A DNA stretch of 63,657 nucleotides from Campylobacter concisus (GCF_002913715.1 NZ_PPCE01000005.1:1-63657), one strand, 5' to 3'; shown: positions 36,607-45,918, counted from the stretch's first letter. The notes: generated from the letters alone by a model not told the origin. Program-made: numbers and translations.

Positions 36607-37938
36607 ATGGATTTACTAAAAGACCCGTTAAATAAGCTCATCATCTCGCTTTCGCTTCCAGCTGGCACCGCAATGATGTTTAATACTCTTTATAACGTTA
36701 CTGGCACATTTTTTGCAGCAAAAATTTCTACCCTTGCTGTAGCTGGTATGGCTATGAGTTTTTTGCTTTATCTAAGTATCGTAGGCATTGGGCTTGGTTT
36801 TGGCTCAGCACTAACTGCGCTAATAGGCAATAGTCTTGGAGCAGGAAAGATAAAAACGGCTAAATTTTATGCAGCAAATGGAATTATCTTTGTGTTAGTA
36901 TTTGCTATTTTTATGGGGTTTTGTGGCTATTTTTTAGCACCAAATTTACTCACTTTTTTAGGAGCCGATCATCACTATTTAAAAGAGGCGCTTGATTACG
37001 CAGGTGTTATCTTTCTTGCTGCACCATTTTTCTTGATTATCAAATCTCTAAATGGCGTGCTTGTAGCACTTGGAGATACAAAAAGTTACCGCGATTGGCT
37101 ATTTTATGGCCTTTTTATCAATGCATTTTTTTGCTACTTTTTTGCATTCATTTTGGATCTTGGCGTAAAAGGACTTGCTCTAGCAACAGCTAGTGTTCAG
37201 CTTTTGGGCATGATCTACCTTTTTGCAAAAGTTAAAAAAGCTAAGATGATCGAGCCAAGAAATTTAAGCTATTTTGTGCCAAATTTTAGCATTTGGGCAA
37301 AGATTACAAAGCAAGCTCTACCGGCTTGCTTAAACTATCTATCGATGTCGCTTGGCTCACTTGTACTTTTAAAATTTATAAGCTACTATGGTGTAAATGC
37401 CGTAGCGGGATATGGTATAGCTTTAAGGATAGAGCAAATTTTGGTATTGCCAACCATTGGTATGGCCGTAGCAGTTTTAAGTATCGTTTCAAGAAACTAT
37501 GGCGCTAAAAATTTTAAAAGAGCTAAGCAATGCTATAAAATTTCGCTTCTTTTTTTGCTTATTTATTGTGTACTTGCTTGTGTTTTTATTAGATTTTTTG
37601 GTGAAGATATGATAAGAATTTTTGATGATACGCCGGCAGTTTTTGAGATAGCAGGGCTTTATCTTGGTATAAATTCTCTTGCTTACGTAGCTTATGGCAC
37701 GATAAATGTCTCAGGCAGCACTCTTCAGGCTATAAAACGCCCAGTGGCTATCTTTTTGCTAAATGGATTTAGGCAATTTGTGCTTCAAGGATCACTTTTT
37801 TACGCTGTAGTTTTTTATTTTGGTCTTGAGATAAAATTTATGTGGCTGGCCCTATTTTTTAGTGTCTATCTCACAGCCATTTGCTTCGTCTTTTGGACGC
37901 TTTATCAGCTAAGAAGGGCTACTGGCGTAAGCTTTTAA
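36607..37938 (+). CDS. MATE family efflux transporter
   Basis: A 443-residue inner-membrane protein with about 12 helices in two similar halves. MDLLKDPLNKLIISLSLPAG opens the first half and ITKQALPACLNYLSMSLGS the second, as in NorM-like pumps that export cationic drugs with sodium or proton exchange. The substrate is not predictable. It stands alone, and its end overlaps the convergent znuB by 20 bases. Confidence 0.9.
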   Translation: MDLLKDPLNKLIISLSLPAGTAMMFNTLYNVTGTFFAAKISTLAVAGMAMSFLLYLSIVGIGLGFGSALTALIGNSLGAGKIKTAKFYAANGIIFVLVFAIFMGFCGYFLAPNLLTFLGADHHYLKEALDYAGVIFLAAPFFLIIKSLNGVLVALGDTKSYRDWLFYGLFINAFFCYFFAFILDLGVKGLALATASVQLLGMIYLFAKVKKAKMIEPRNLSYFVPNFSIWAKITKQALPACLNYLSMSLGSLVLLKFISYYGVNAVAGYGIALRIEQILVLPTIGMAVAVLSIVSRNYGAKNFKRAKQCYKISLLFLLIYCVLACVFIRFFGEDMIRIFDDTPAVFEIAGLYLGINSLAYVAYGTINVSGSTLQAIKRPVAIFLLNGFRQFVLQGSLFYAVVFYFGLEIKFMWLALFFSVYLTAICFVFWTLYQLRRATGVSF

Positions 37939-38725
37939 ATTTAGAACAAAAAGCAAAAAAGCAAAGTGAAGCAACTAAGATTATGCTAGCTCCGCCTGTT
38001 AGGTTAAAATAAAAGCTAATAAATAGACCGCTAAAACAAAAAATGATTGAAAAGATAGTAGAGATTAGCATCATCAGTCCAAGTCTTTTGGCAAAAATTT
38101 GTGCTAAGTATGGCGGTATAGTAAGAAGGGCGATGACTAGAATCAGCCCAACAACACGAATCGTAGCCACCACACAAAGTGCCATCATACATACTAATAA
38201 ATAGTGAAAAAATGTTGTATTTACGCCGCGCAACTTTGCAAACTCTGCATCAAAGCTAATAGCTACAAATTGACGGTAAAAAAGGGCAATGAGTGCTAAA
38301 AATAAGATATCTAAAATACTCATAAATGTTATATCTTGCCCGCTTACTGCTAAGATAGAGCCAAAAAGATAACTCATAAGATCGGCATTGTATCCCGGAG
38401 TTAAATCGATAAAAATGATGCCAATAGCCATGCCAAATGCCCAAATAGCACCGATAACCGAGTCAATGTTGGTTTTATCTTTTAGCGTGATAGTGGCGAT
38501 TATAAGGGCTAAAAAGAGTGAGAATATGCTAGCTCCAAGAAGTGGTTCGAGCGAGAAGAAAAAGGCAAGTCCTATGCCGCCATATGCTCCGTGCGCGATG
38601 CCGCCAGCGATAAAAGTCATTTTATTTATAACAACGAGCGAGCCTATGAGCCCACAAATAATACTAACTAAAATGCCAGCAATAAAGGCATTTTGCATAA
38701 AATTTAACTCTAAAATTTCACTCAT
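37919..38725 (-). CDS. znuB: Zinc ABC transporter permease (ZnuB-like)
   Basis: A 268-residue permease of the metal ABC-3 family with seven or eight helices. GIAHGAYGGIGLAFFF and GYNADLMSYLFGS are family segments. It lies in an operon with the ATPase, a DUF1007/NicO protein and the histidine-rich binding protein, all on the minus strand. The start is next to the ATPase stop. Manganese transport is an alternative for the family, but the histidine-rich binding protein points to zinc. Confidence 0.9.
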   Translation of the reverse strand: MSEILELNFMQNAFIAGILVSIICGLIGSLVVINKMTFIAGGIAHGAYGGIGLAFFFSLEPLLGASIFSLFLALIIATITLKDKTNIDSVIGAIWAFGMAIGIIFIDLTPGYNADLMSYLFGSILAVSGQDITFMSILDILFLALIALFYRQFVAISFDAEFAKLRGVNTTFFHYLLVCMMALCVVATIRVVGLILVIALLTIPPYLAQIFAKRLGLMMLISTIFSIIFCFSGLFISFYFNLTGGASIILVASLCFFAFCSKFKSLRQ

Positions 38726-38726
38726 T

Positions 38727-39512
38727 TCATCTCTTTAGCTTAAAAACATTACTTTTGATTTTGCACTCACATTCACCAAGTGCGATCTCGACATCGCAAA
38801 AATGGCTATGAGATTTTGCTAAATGCTCTATAAATTCTCTTTTCGCAGTATCTTCATGAGTTTTATGGATATGTAAATTTTTGCTCACATAGGCGATTTT
38901 TGTAGCATAATTTAGCACGATATTTAGATCGTGACTTACCAAAACTACACCAACACCACTTGCATTTATATTTTTTAAAATTTCATAAATTTCAGCCTGA
39001 CCCTTTGTGTCGATACTAGCTGTTGGCTCGTCTAAAACGAGGACCTTTGCATTTGCACAAAGCGCTCTTGCGATATATACGCGCTGTCTTTGGCCGCCGC
39101 TTAGCTCACCAATTCTAGCGCTTGCAAATTCTTTCATGCCAACTTTCTCAAGGGCACCAAGAGCCATTTGTTTCTCAGCTTGTGAGTAAAAACCAAAAAT
39201 TTTTTTATCGATTAGCCCCATTAAAACTACTTCTAAAACCATCATTGGAAAGCTTTGATTTGAGAGGAAATTTTGAGGCACATAACCTATAAATTTACTG
39301 ACTTCACTTGGCTCTTTTCCAAAGAGTTTTATCTCGCCACTTTGAGGCTTAAGTAGTCCTAAAATAAGCTTTAAAAGTGTGCTTTTGCCACCACCATTTG
39401 GACCGATAATAGCTAAAAACTCATCGCTACTATAATCTAAATTGATACCTTCTAAAACCACTTGCTTATCGTAGCTAAAGTTTAAATTTCTAATTTTTAT
39501 AATTTCTTTCAA
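38727..39512 (-). CDS. znuC: Zinc ABC transporter ATP-binding protein (ZnuC-like)
   Basis: A 261-residue ATPase with Walker A (GPNGGGKSTLLK), the signature LSGGQRQRVYIARAL, Walker B (VLVLDEPTAS) and the switch histidine in VSHD. The TTG at 39512 overlaps the upstream stop as TTGA and starts MKEIIKIRNLNFSY, so it was preferred to the 17-codon extension with no ribosome site. A C-terminal tail with cysteine and histidine (HSHFCDVEIALGECECK) could bind zinc. Confidence 0.92.
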   Translation of the reverse strand: MKEIIKIRNLNFSYDKQVVLEGINLDYSSDEFLAIIGPNGGGKSTLLKLILGLLKPQSGEIKLFGKEPSEVSKFIGYVPQNFLSNQSFPMMVLEVVLMGLIDKKIFGFYSQAEKQMALGALEKVGMKEFASARIGELSGGQRQRVYIARALCANAKVLVLDEPTASIDTKGQAEIYEILKNINASGVGVVLVSHDLNIVLNYATKIAYVSKNLHIHKTHEDTAKREFIEHLAKSHSHFCDVEIALGECECKIKSNVFKLKR

Positions 39513-41014
39513 AACAGACTCTTTTGCGTAAATGTCGTAGTAAAAATAAAAAGTCCAAGCCAAAGCATAACGCTAAGAGCCATAAATTCGGCATAGATTT
39601 TAAACTTTTTTAGCTTAATGTTTGTGCTCTCATTTATTTTGGCTCCAAAAACAGCCGCTAAAAATATCACTGTGCTCATGCCAAGCGCCATAAATACGCC
39701 ACTTATAACGCCTGCAAAGTAGCTGCCTAGCTCATTTGCTAGCACAAAGACAAGTATCGTGCCAGGACAAGGAATAAGTGCCGCAGCAGCCGCAACCAGC
39801 CATTCTTCTTTATTTTTTGGTTTTTTTGTAGTACAGATATTACAGCCACAGTCGCTAGTAAATTTTGTATTTTTACTCAAATTTTGGCTTAAACTTGAGC
39901 TAAAAATATAAAATTTATTTAACTCTTTTTTACTTGAAAGATAAATTTTGACCTTTTTATAAAGCATAAAAATCGCTACAAAAAAGATAATAACGCCAGA
40001 AAATGCTGTCGTAACGCTTGCTGTATCTTTTGTTAGATCGCTACTGATCTCACGTAGTATCATAAAACTAGCAAGCACAAAAATAAACGCGCCCACAACA
40101 TGTAAAAATCCGATCTTTAAAGAGAATAAAAAGGCTTTGGCGTAGCTTCCACCAGTTGCGGCAAAATAAGAGCTTGTAAGCACCTTGCCATGTCCCGCAG
40201 ATGCAGCATGCAAAAAGCCATAACCAAATGATATTAGCGCTAAAAATAGCAGAGTTAGCGGACTTTTTTGATCAAAATTTCTTAGAATTTGCTTTAATCT
40301 ATCAAGCATGCTTAGACTTGTTTTTGAAACAAGATCGAACTTAGCCTCATCGATCTTATCGATCTGGCTTAAATTTTCATCTTCAAAATTTACTGAGTTT
40401 GGCTCTTTTAGAAGCTCTTTTAACGCAGGCTTTTCATTATGAGCTTTGGCTGCAGCCTTACTTGAAAATGTAAAAAATATTAAATTTGCATTTGGATTTG
40501 GTATCGTCCAAAACTGATCTGATACCAAAAAAGCGTTGTTTTGTGTAAATTTAAAATTAAAATATCCCTCTTTATCGTCCATTTCAACAGACACCACAAA
40601 GCCATCTTTGATAAGCAAATTTGTCTTAAAACTAACATCAAATTTTAATCTGCCCTCATCAAAATAGAGTTTATATTTTTTTAAATTTAGCTCAAGCTTT
40701 GTAGCATTTTCATCTTTGTAAAAGTACTCAATATTCGTTAAATAGTGCCTTGGCACAAGATAATCAAGTAAATTTAAGCGGATCTTTTTGATCTCACTTT
40801 CATCTATCTTTTCATCCTGATTTAGGTCAAAATTTTGCCTCATAAGCTCTGAGAAATTTTGTGAAAATGTCCATGAAAAAGCAATTGTAGAGATATTGTT
40901 TTCGTTTGAGTCAAATTTTACGCTCACGTGAGCGGTCGGGCTATAAAGCGAGCAAAGAGCACACCCGAAGGCATTTATAGCAAAGAAGCAAATGACAATC
41001 AGGCGTGCTAACAT
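39509..41014 (-). CDS. DUF1007 plus NicO-type metal transporter in the zinc operon
   Basis: A 501-residue protein. After a signal-like N-terminus (with ALCSLYSPTAHVSV), residues 20-200 form a DUF1007 domain with an EF-hand-like DLNQDEKIDESE. The rest is a NicO/RcnA-type membrane domain with about six helices and FLHAASAGHGKVLTSSYF, which carries the family histidines. A cysteine loop (DCGCNICTTKKP) sits between helices. It lies between znuA and znuC with 4-base spacing or overlap, so it should be made with the zinc importer. Its role may be nickel, cobalt or zinc handling. Confidence 0.82.
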   Translation of the reverse strand: MLARLIVICFFAINAFGCALCSLYSPTAHVSVKFDSNENNISTIAFSWTFSQNFSELMRQNFDLNQDEKIDESEIKKIRLNLLDYLVPRHYLTNIEYFYKDENATKLELNLKKYKLYFDEGRLKFDVSFKTNLLIKDGFVVSVEMDDKEGYFNFKFTQNNAFLVSDQFWTIPNPNANLIFFTFSSKAAAKAHNEKPALKELLKEPNSVNFEDENLSQIDKIDEAKFDLVSKTSLSMLDRLKQILRNFDQKSPLTLLFLALISFGYGFLHAASAGHGKVLTSSYFAATGGSYAKAFLFSLKIGFLHVVGAFIFVLASFMILREISSDLTKDTASVTTAFSGVIIFFVAIFMLYKKVKIYLSSKKELNKFYIFSSSLSQNLSKNTKFTSDCGCNICTTKKPKNKEEWLVAAAAALIPCPGTILVFVLANELGSYFAGVISGVFMALGMSTVIFLAAVFGAKINESTNIKLKKFKIYAEFMALSVMLWLGLFIFTTTFTQKSLF

Positions 41015-41017
41015 TTT

Positions 41018-41965
41018 TTATAGACTCTTAGCAAAAATTTCTGCTGTTTTTTTCATCTCATCTAGCCAATTTTCTGGGAGCTGATCAATACTTATGACCT
41101 TTGAGCCAGTCTCTTTTGCTACTAAATTTGCAGCTTTTGTTGGAAACTGCGGAGCCACGAAAATAACCTTTACACCGTGCTCTTTAGCCTCTTCGATGAG
41201 CTCTTTTAGCTCAGCTGGCTTTGGCTCTTTGCCCTCTATCTCGATAGCGATTTGCTCTAAGTTATAGCGTTTTGCAAAATATCCCCAAGATGGGTGATAT
41301 ACGATAAATTCGCGAGTTTTAACATCTTTTAGAGTATTTTTTATAAAGCTATCAAGCTCGTCAAGGCTGGCTTTAAATTTAGCTAAATTTTCCTCATAGA
41401 GCTTTGCATTTTGCGGAAATTTCTCTATTAATGCCTTGGCTATATTATCAGCTTGAGTTTTTACTAAAACTGGATCAAGCCAAATGTGCGGATCAAGGCC
41501 GTCGTGATGATGGTGATGATGTTCGCCAGCTTCGTGGTCATGGTCATGATGCTCGTGATGCTCATGTTTATGCTCGCCCTCGTGCTTGTGCTCATGATGT
41601 TCATGATGTTCATGATGTTCATGATGTTCATGTTCATCACTCATAGCTATCTTTTCGATGCCTTCTTGTGTTTTTACAATGTGTAAATTTTTAAAAGATT
41701 TTGAAAAACGCTCTAGCCAAGTATCTTCAAACTCAATACCAATAGCAAAGTAAAGCTCGCTCTTTTCAAGCTCCTTCATCTGTTTTGGCTTTGGCTCATA
41801 AGTGTGCGGATCAGCACCTTTGCCAACCATTGTATTTACGCTTAGTGTATCACCAGCGATTTGCTCAACAAAAAATTTTGTAGGCAATATACTAGTCGTA
41901 ACAACTGGCTTTGCAAAAAGTGACAAAGCGCAAACTGCTAAAAAAACAAAAATCTTTCTCACCAT
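41018..41965 (-). CDS. znuA: Zinc-binding periplasmic protein (ZnuA-like)
   Basis: A 315-residue binding protein of the cluster 9 family, with a signal peptide (about 1-18), metal-ligand histidines at His54 (ADPHTYEP) and in DPHIW (His160), and an exceptionally rich His/Glu loop at 111-154. Such loops collect zinc for the importer. The ATG at 41965 has AAAGGAGAG upstream. The longer frame to 42091 would overlap the regulator and is not supported. It is divergent from the Zur-like gene, with a repeat operator between them. Confidence 0.94.
   Translation of the reverse strand: MVRKIFVFLAVCALSLFAKPVVTTSILPTKFFVEQIAGDTLSVNTMVGKGADPHTYEPKPKQMKELEKSELYFAIGIEFEDTWLERFSKSFKNLHIVKTQEGIEKIAMSDEHEHHEHHEHHEHHEHKHEGEHKHEHHEHHDHDHEAGEHHHHHHDGLDPHIWLDPVLVKTQADNIAKALIEKFPQNAKLYEENLAKFKASLDELDSFIKNTLKDVKTREFIVYHPSWGYFAKRYNLEQIAIEIEGKEPKPAELKELIEEAKEHGVKVIFVAPQFPTKAANLVAKETGSKVISIDQLPENWLDEMKKTAEIFAKSL
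41595..41630 (-). repeat. Tandem 9-base repeat in the znuA histidine loop
   Basis: TGATGTTCA occurs four times in a row on the plus strand, which encodes a repeated Glu-His-His unit on the znuA strand. Multiples of 9 bases could be gained or lost without breaking the frame, so the loop length may vary between strains. Confidence 0.85.
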
Positions 41966-42005
41966 CTCTCCTTTGTTTGAAAAAATATTGCGGAAGTTTA
42001 GCAGA

Positions 42006-42025
42006 TTGCAACTTGGTTGCAACTT
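42006..42025. promoter_or_regulatory. Candidate Zur operator between znuA and the Fur-family gene
   Basis: TTGCAAC (42006-42012) and GTTGCAA (42016-42022) form a perfect inverted repeat with a 3-base spacer. TTGCAACTT is also repeated directly at 42006 and 42017. It lies 41 bases before the znuA ATG and 85 before the regulator ATG, over the likely promoter region, so a repressor bound here could block both. Recognition by the regulator at 42110 is inference. Confidence 0.55.
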
Positions 42026-42109
42026 AAAGAACAAAAGCCTAAATATAGTGCTTTTTAAATGAAATTTAAAACTTTTAGCGTTAATATACAAAAAATAAAA
42101 AGGGCAAGG

Positions 42110-42469
42110 ATGAATGCAAGAAATTTCTTAGAAGAGCATAGTATCAAAGCAACTACTTTTCGCATAAAGCTCGTTGAAATTTTGCAAAATGCCAAAACTC
42201 CATTAAGTTATGATGAAATTTTAGAAAGCCTTAATGCAAATAAAACTACTTTTTATAGAAGCATAGAAATTTTTGAAAAAAAGGGCCTTGTCATAAAAAC
42301 TGAAAATAATCATAAAAGCTACTACGAACTAGCAAATGAGGCAAAAGCGTACTTTATCTGCGATATCTGTCATAAAGTCACAAACATCGATATGCCACAT
42401 CTAAACGTCGCTAAAAATATAAAAAGCGCCGTGATAAAAGGCGTTTGTGATGAGTGTGATCACGAGTAA
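42110..42469 (+). CDS. Fur-family regulator, Zur-like
   Basis: A compact 119-residue Fur-family repressor with a winged helix (SIKATTFRIKLVEILQ to TTFYRSIEIFEKKG), then a short dimerisation domain with two CXXC pairs (CDICH and CDECD) for a structural zinc. It is shorter than typical Fur (about 150). The position facing znuA suggests zinc control of the znu operon. The ATG at 42110 is preceded by GGGCAAGGA. The frame is open 17 codons upstream without support. It converges with the thioesterase gene, with a 10-base overlap. Confidence 0.85.
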   Translation: MNARNFLEEHSIKATTFRIKLVEILQNAKTPLSYDEILESLNANKTTFYRSIEIFEKKGLVIKTENNHKSYYELANEAKAYFICDICHKVTNIDMPHLNVAKNIKSAVIKGVCDECDHE

Positions 42470-42852
42470 AGAGCGATGATCTCAGTTGGAATGGCTTTTG
42501 GGCGATTTGTTTTTAGATCAACATAAACAAACTCGGTCTTGCCAGTTGCTATTAGTTCACCATCTTTTTTAAACTCAAAATATCTACACGAAATCGCCTT
42601 ACCTTCAGCTTGTGTGTAAGTATGAATTTCTATCTCATCCATTAATTTTACGCTTTTTATATATTTGGCTTCATTTTTTCTAATGAGCCAGATCTCGCTT
42701 CTTTTATACTGCGCCTCAACTGTATCGCCAACTGCGGCAGAGTGTGCAAATGCGGCCTCTTGCATAAGAGTGAAATAATAGACATTATTCATGTGTCCGT
42801 GCATATCAATGGCTTGTGGAGGGATTATTACTTTGTAGATAAAATCTTTCAT
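42460..42852 (-). CDS. Acyl-CoA thioesterase, 4HBT hotdog family
   Basis: A 130-residue hotdog-fold protein with the active-site segment IDMHGHMNNVYYFTLMQEAAF, close to the D..GH.NN..Y..... E pattern of the 4-hydroxybenzoyl-CoA/YbgC thioesterases. It probably hydrolyses short or aromatic acyl-CoAs, but the substrate is unknown. Its 3' end overlaps that of the regulator gene on the other strand. Confidence 0.87.
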   Translation of the reverse strand: MKDFIYKVIIPPQAIDMHGHMNNVYYFTLMQEAAFAHSAAVGDTVEAQYKRSEIWLIRKNEAKYIKSVKLMDEIEIHTYTQAEGKAISCRYFEFKKDGELIATGKTEFVYVDLKTNRPKAIPTEIIALYS

Positions 42853-42898
42853 TTCTAGCCTTTTTTGCTAGAATTATAACCAAAAATAAGGAGCTAAA

Positions 42899-43624
42899 AT
42901 GCAAAATTTATGGGATAAAAAGGCGTCAAATTATCAAAGGTTTGATGGCAAAGTAAGTGCTATTCAGCAACAAATTTTTGCTAAAGCCTTAGCTTGGGGA
43001 GTTGATTTTAGCGGTAAAGAAATTCTTGATATAGGCTGTGGTACCGGTGTTTGGACGATATTTTTGTCAAAAACTACAAAAAATATAACTGGCATTGATA
43101 GCTCAAAAAATATGATAGAAATTTTAAATGAAGATGCTAAAAGATTTGGCGTGACAAATTTAACCAGCGAGGTTTGCTCTTGGAGAGAATTTAAGGCCGC
43201 AAAGCACTTTGATATTGCAATTTGTACGATGAGTCCAGCGATTGCTAGCGATGAAGATTTTGTTAAATTTTATAATATCGCAAATCAAAAACTCTACCTT
43301 GGCTGGGATAAGCCTAGAAGCTCTGATTTGATTGAGCCATTTTTTAAAAAATTTGGACGCACTCTCTCTCAAAAAAATGTTGTAAATAGGCTTGAAGCGT
43401 GGCTAAATGAGCAAGGAATTGCTTATAAGAGTGAAATTTTAAACGAGACAAGGATCGTTAGACGAAGCATGCAGGAAGCTACTGAGAATATCTGCTGGCA
43501 CCTTGAGATAAACGGAGCTAAAAACTACGATGAAAAGGCGGTTTTAGCGATGTTAAAAGAGAGATTTGATGGCGAGTTTATAGATGAGAAAATAGAGTCG
43601 CAGATGAAGCTTTTTGTCTTTTAA
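42899..43624 (+). CDS. SAM-dependent methyltransferase, class I
   Basis: A 241-residue protein with motif I (ILDIGCGTGVWTIFL), an acidic motif II (ITGIDSSKNMIEIL) and a DIAICTMSPAI segment at the motif IV position. The target cannot be told from the sequence. AATAAGGAG precedes the ATG, and its end overlaps the EamA transporter gene by 4 bases on the opposite strand. No partner gene reveals the substrate. Confidence 0.82.
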   Translation: MQNLWDKKASNYQRFDGKVSAIQQQIFAKALAWGVDFSGKEILDIGCGTGVWTIFLSKTTKNITGIDSSKNMIEILNEDAKRFGVTNLTSEVCSWREFKAAKHFDIAICTMSPAIASDEDFVKFYNIANQKLYLGWDKPRSSDLIEPFFKKFGRTLSQKNVVNRLEAWLNEQGIAYKSEILNETRIVRRSMQEATENICWHLEINGAKNYDEKAVLAMLKERFDGEFIDEKIESQMKLFVF

Positions 43625-44502
43625 GCTAGTTTTGATCTAGAGAAAAATTTTTTACCAAATTCACTAAAAATAACTCCAAAGATTATTAAGATTGCGCCAA
43701 AAATTTGTATGAGAGTTAGCTTTTCACCAGCGAAAAAATAGCCGATAAAGCCAGCAGAAACTGGCTCAAGACAGAAAAATAAAGCTGCTTTGCTAGCCGT
43801 TGTATATCTTTGAGCGATGGTTTGAACAAAGTAGCAAAAAATGGTGCCAATAAATGCAGTGATAAAAATTGCTATAAAAAATTCCCTATCGTAATTTGGC
43901 ACCACACTACCTTCAATAAATGCAAAGACAAATGAGAGTAAAGAGACGGTGAGAAATACCACAAATACAAGCAAATAAAGCTCGCACTTTCTTACAAAGT
44001 GGCCATTTAAGCTCGTGTAAAGTGCGTAAAATATGGCACAAAGTAGGGCAAGTGCCTCGCCAGCTCCTAAAGCAAGAGTGGCTCCACTTAAAAGCCAAAG
44101 CCCAAAAATAGCAATAAATGCACCAAAAATAGCAAAAATGGTTATTTTATTTTTAAAAATGAGTGCTGTCATAAAAGGCACGATCACACACTCAAGCCCT
44201 GTAATAAAGGCAACACTTGAGCTAAAAGTAAGTTTTAGAGCGTAAGTTTGAGCAACAAACGAGCCAAAGAGAACTACGCCAAGGATAGTGCCATAAACTA
44301 CACTTTTCTTATCAAAAATTTTAGAAAATTTAAATGCTATAAGCCCCATAAAGATAGCGGAAATAAAAAATCTACAAAAGAGCATAACAAAGACACTATT
44401 TGTTTTTAGTGCGTTTGCCATAGGTAAAAACGTAGTTCCCCAAACGATGGCAACTACGATGAGTGCGATGTCGGCTTTGTTTTGCGCGCTTAAATTTTTC
44501 AT
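43621..44502 (-). CDS. EamA/DMT family transporter
   Basis: A 293-residue inner-membrane protein of ten helices built from two EamA repeats (ALIVVAIVWGTTFLPM and the LALLCAIFYALYTSLNG region open them). Such proteins export metabolites or amino acids, and the substrate is unknown. The start overlaps the stop of the DUF4197 gene, so the two are coupled. Confidence 0.88.
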   Translation of the reverse strand: MKNLSAQNKADIALIVVAIVWGTTFLPMANALKTNSVFVMLFCRFFISAIFMGLIAFKFSKIFDKKSVVYGTILGVVLFGSFVAQTYALKLTFSSSVAFITGLECVIVPFMTALIFKNKITIFAIFGAFIAIFGLWLLSGATLALGAGEALALLCAIFYALYTSLNGHFVRKCELYLLVFVVFLTVSLLSFVFAFIEGSVVPNYDREFFIAIFITAFIGTIFCYFVQTIAQRYTTASKAALFFCLEPVSAGFIGYFFAGEKLTLIQIFGAILIIFGVIFSEFGKKFFSRSKLA

Positions 44503-45248
44503 TTAAAGATCGAGTCTAGCACCTTTTTGCCGCTATCTAGGCTAAAGCCGCTTCTTAGCCCCTTTTCCTTCTCGCTCATCACGTTAAATAGCCCATCTAA
44601 CGTCTTTCTTGTGATGTATGCATTTAGGTCCTCGCCGTCATCTGGTACATACTCGCTTGCACCTAAATTTTTAGCTAGGCTCTTTACTGATTTTATCGTT
44701 TCATTATTTTTTGCTGAGCCGACGATGAAAGAATTTAGCCCATTATAGGCAGTCGCGAAGCTATTTTCGCTCATCATTTTTTCAATTATCGGAGTAAAAG
44801 CCGCCTTTAGCTTTTGGCTTGAGCTTTTCTCTAAATACTTCGTAACGCTGTCACTGCCGCCGTTAAAGAGCTTTTTGACATCTGCTTCGCTCATATTTTT
44901 TATGCTTTCGCTAAAAATTTCAGCAGCCTTTGGCACGGCCGTGGTCGCAGCGTTGTTTATCGACTTGCTAAGGTCCTGCGCCCACTTCTCACCACCTACT
45001 TTTTTGGCTAAATTTGACGCCATCTCAAGGCTTTTTGGAAGTGGAATTTTAGCTGTGGCATTGTTTATAAAGCCCTCTTTTGAAAGCTCGCTAACAGCGG
45101 CATTTAGTGCCTCGCTAACTAGGCTTTTATAGTCGCCACTTGATGCGCGAGTGGCTATTTTGACGCCTTTATTTATCATATCGTCCATGCTTGCGGCTTG
45201 TAAATTTAAAGCAAGCGCGCCACAAAGAACAACAAGAGATCTTTTCAT
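44499..45248 (-). CDS. DUF4197 family exported protein
   Basis: A 249-residue helical protein with a signal peptide (about 1-18, ending LQAA) and the DUF4197 pattern. It is composed of many paired amphipathic helices, with segments such as SEALNAAVSELSKEGFINN and the C-terminal YITRKTLDGLFNVMSEKEKGLR. The function is not known. It ends over the EamA gene start, with ATGA-type coupling. AAAGGAAAG precedes the ATG. Confidence 0.88.
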   Translation of the reverse strand: MKRSLVVLCGALALNLQAASMDDMINKGVKIATRASSGDYKSLVSEALNAAVSELSKEGFINNATAKIPLPKSLEMASNLAKKVGGEKWAQDLSKSINNAATTAVPKAAEIFSESIKNMSEADVKKLFNGGSDSVTKYLEKSSSQKLKAAFTPIIEKMMSENSFATAYNGLNSFIVGSAKNNETIKSVKSLAKNLGASEYVPDDGEDLNAYITRKTLDGLFNVMSEKEKGLRSGFSLDSGKKVLDSIFK

Positions 45249-45357
45249 CTTCTTTCCTTTTTAAAATTTAGAGCAAAATCATACAAAAAATATCTAAACA
45301 CTTAAAATAAATTTAATCTTTTTGCACTAGAATTTACCCTTTTTTTAAAGGGAATTT

Positions 45358-45918
45358 ATGCAGCTTTTACTTCTTAGCTTTGCTCTTAGTATGGATAGTG
45401 CGGCACTAAATATGGCAAATGGTGCAAGGTATAAAAATTTGGTTTTTAGTAAAATTTTATTTATAGCTTTTATGCTTGGCTTTTTTCAGTTTCTCATGCC
45501 GCTTCTTGGCTATTTCCTGGGTATTAGCTTTGCTAAATTTATAAGCTCTATCGATCACTTTATCGCATTTTTTATACTCTGTTTTCTTGGCTTTAAAATG
45601 CTAAAAGAGGCCTGTAGTAGCGAAGCGGGCGAGTCATTGGGCATGGATCTTAAGACCATTTTTATAGGCGCATTTGCCACGAGCATAGACGCTCTTGCCG
45701 TTGGTGTCACACTTAGCTTTGAAGAGATAAATATCTTTCAAAGCTCGCTCATCATCGGTGTAGTCTGCTTTGCATTAAGTTTGATTGCATTTTATATAGG
45801 TAAATTTATGGGTGAAATTTTAGAGAAAAAGGCGCTCTTTTTGGGAGGAGCGATATTAATTTTTCTAGGTTTTAAAATTTTAATAACGCATTTAATTGGA
45901 AGCGGCACAGTTCAATAA
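45358..45918 (+). CDS. mntP: Manganese efflux pump MntP-like
   Basis: A 186-residue inner-membrane protein with six helices in two repeats, each with the family aspartate motif ([16 protein letters not shown] and [14 protein letters not shown]). MntP exports excess Mn(II). AAAGGGAA precedes the ATG. No adjacent regulator or manganese riboswitch was seen, so the assignment rests on the family alone. Confidence 0.9.
   Translation: MQLLLLSFALSMDSAALNMANGARYKNLVFSKILFIAFMLGFFQFLMPLLGYFLGISFAKFISSIDHFIAFFILCFLGFKMLKEACSSEAGESLGMDLKTIFIGAFATSIDALAVGVTLSFEEINIFQSSLIIGVVCFALSLIAFYIGKFMGEILEKKALFLGGAILIFLGFKILITHLIGSGTVQ

Noticed and set aside
41404-41686. Open frames rich in His, Asp and Met opposite znuA
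   Set aside because: They are shadows of the His/Glu repeat of znuA on the other strand, with no ribosome site.
41966-42091. 42-residue N-terminal extension of the znuA product
   Set aside because: It would run through the intergenic operator into the start of the divergent regulator frame and would bury the signal peptide.
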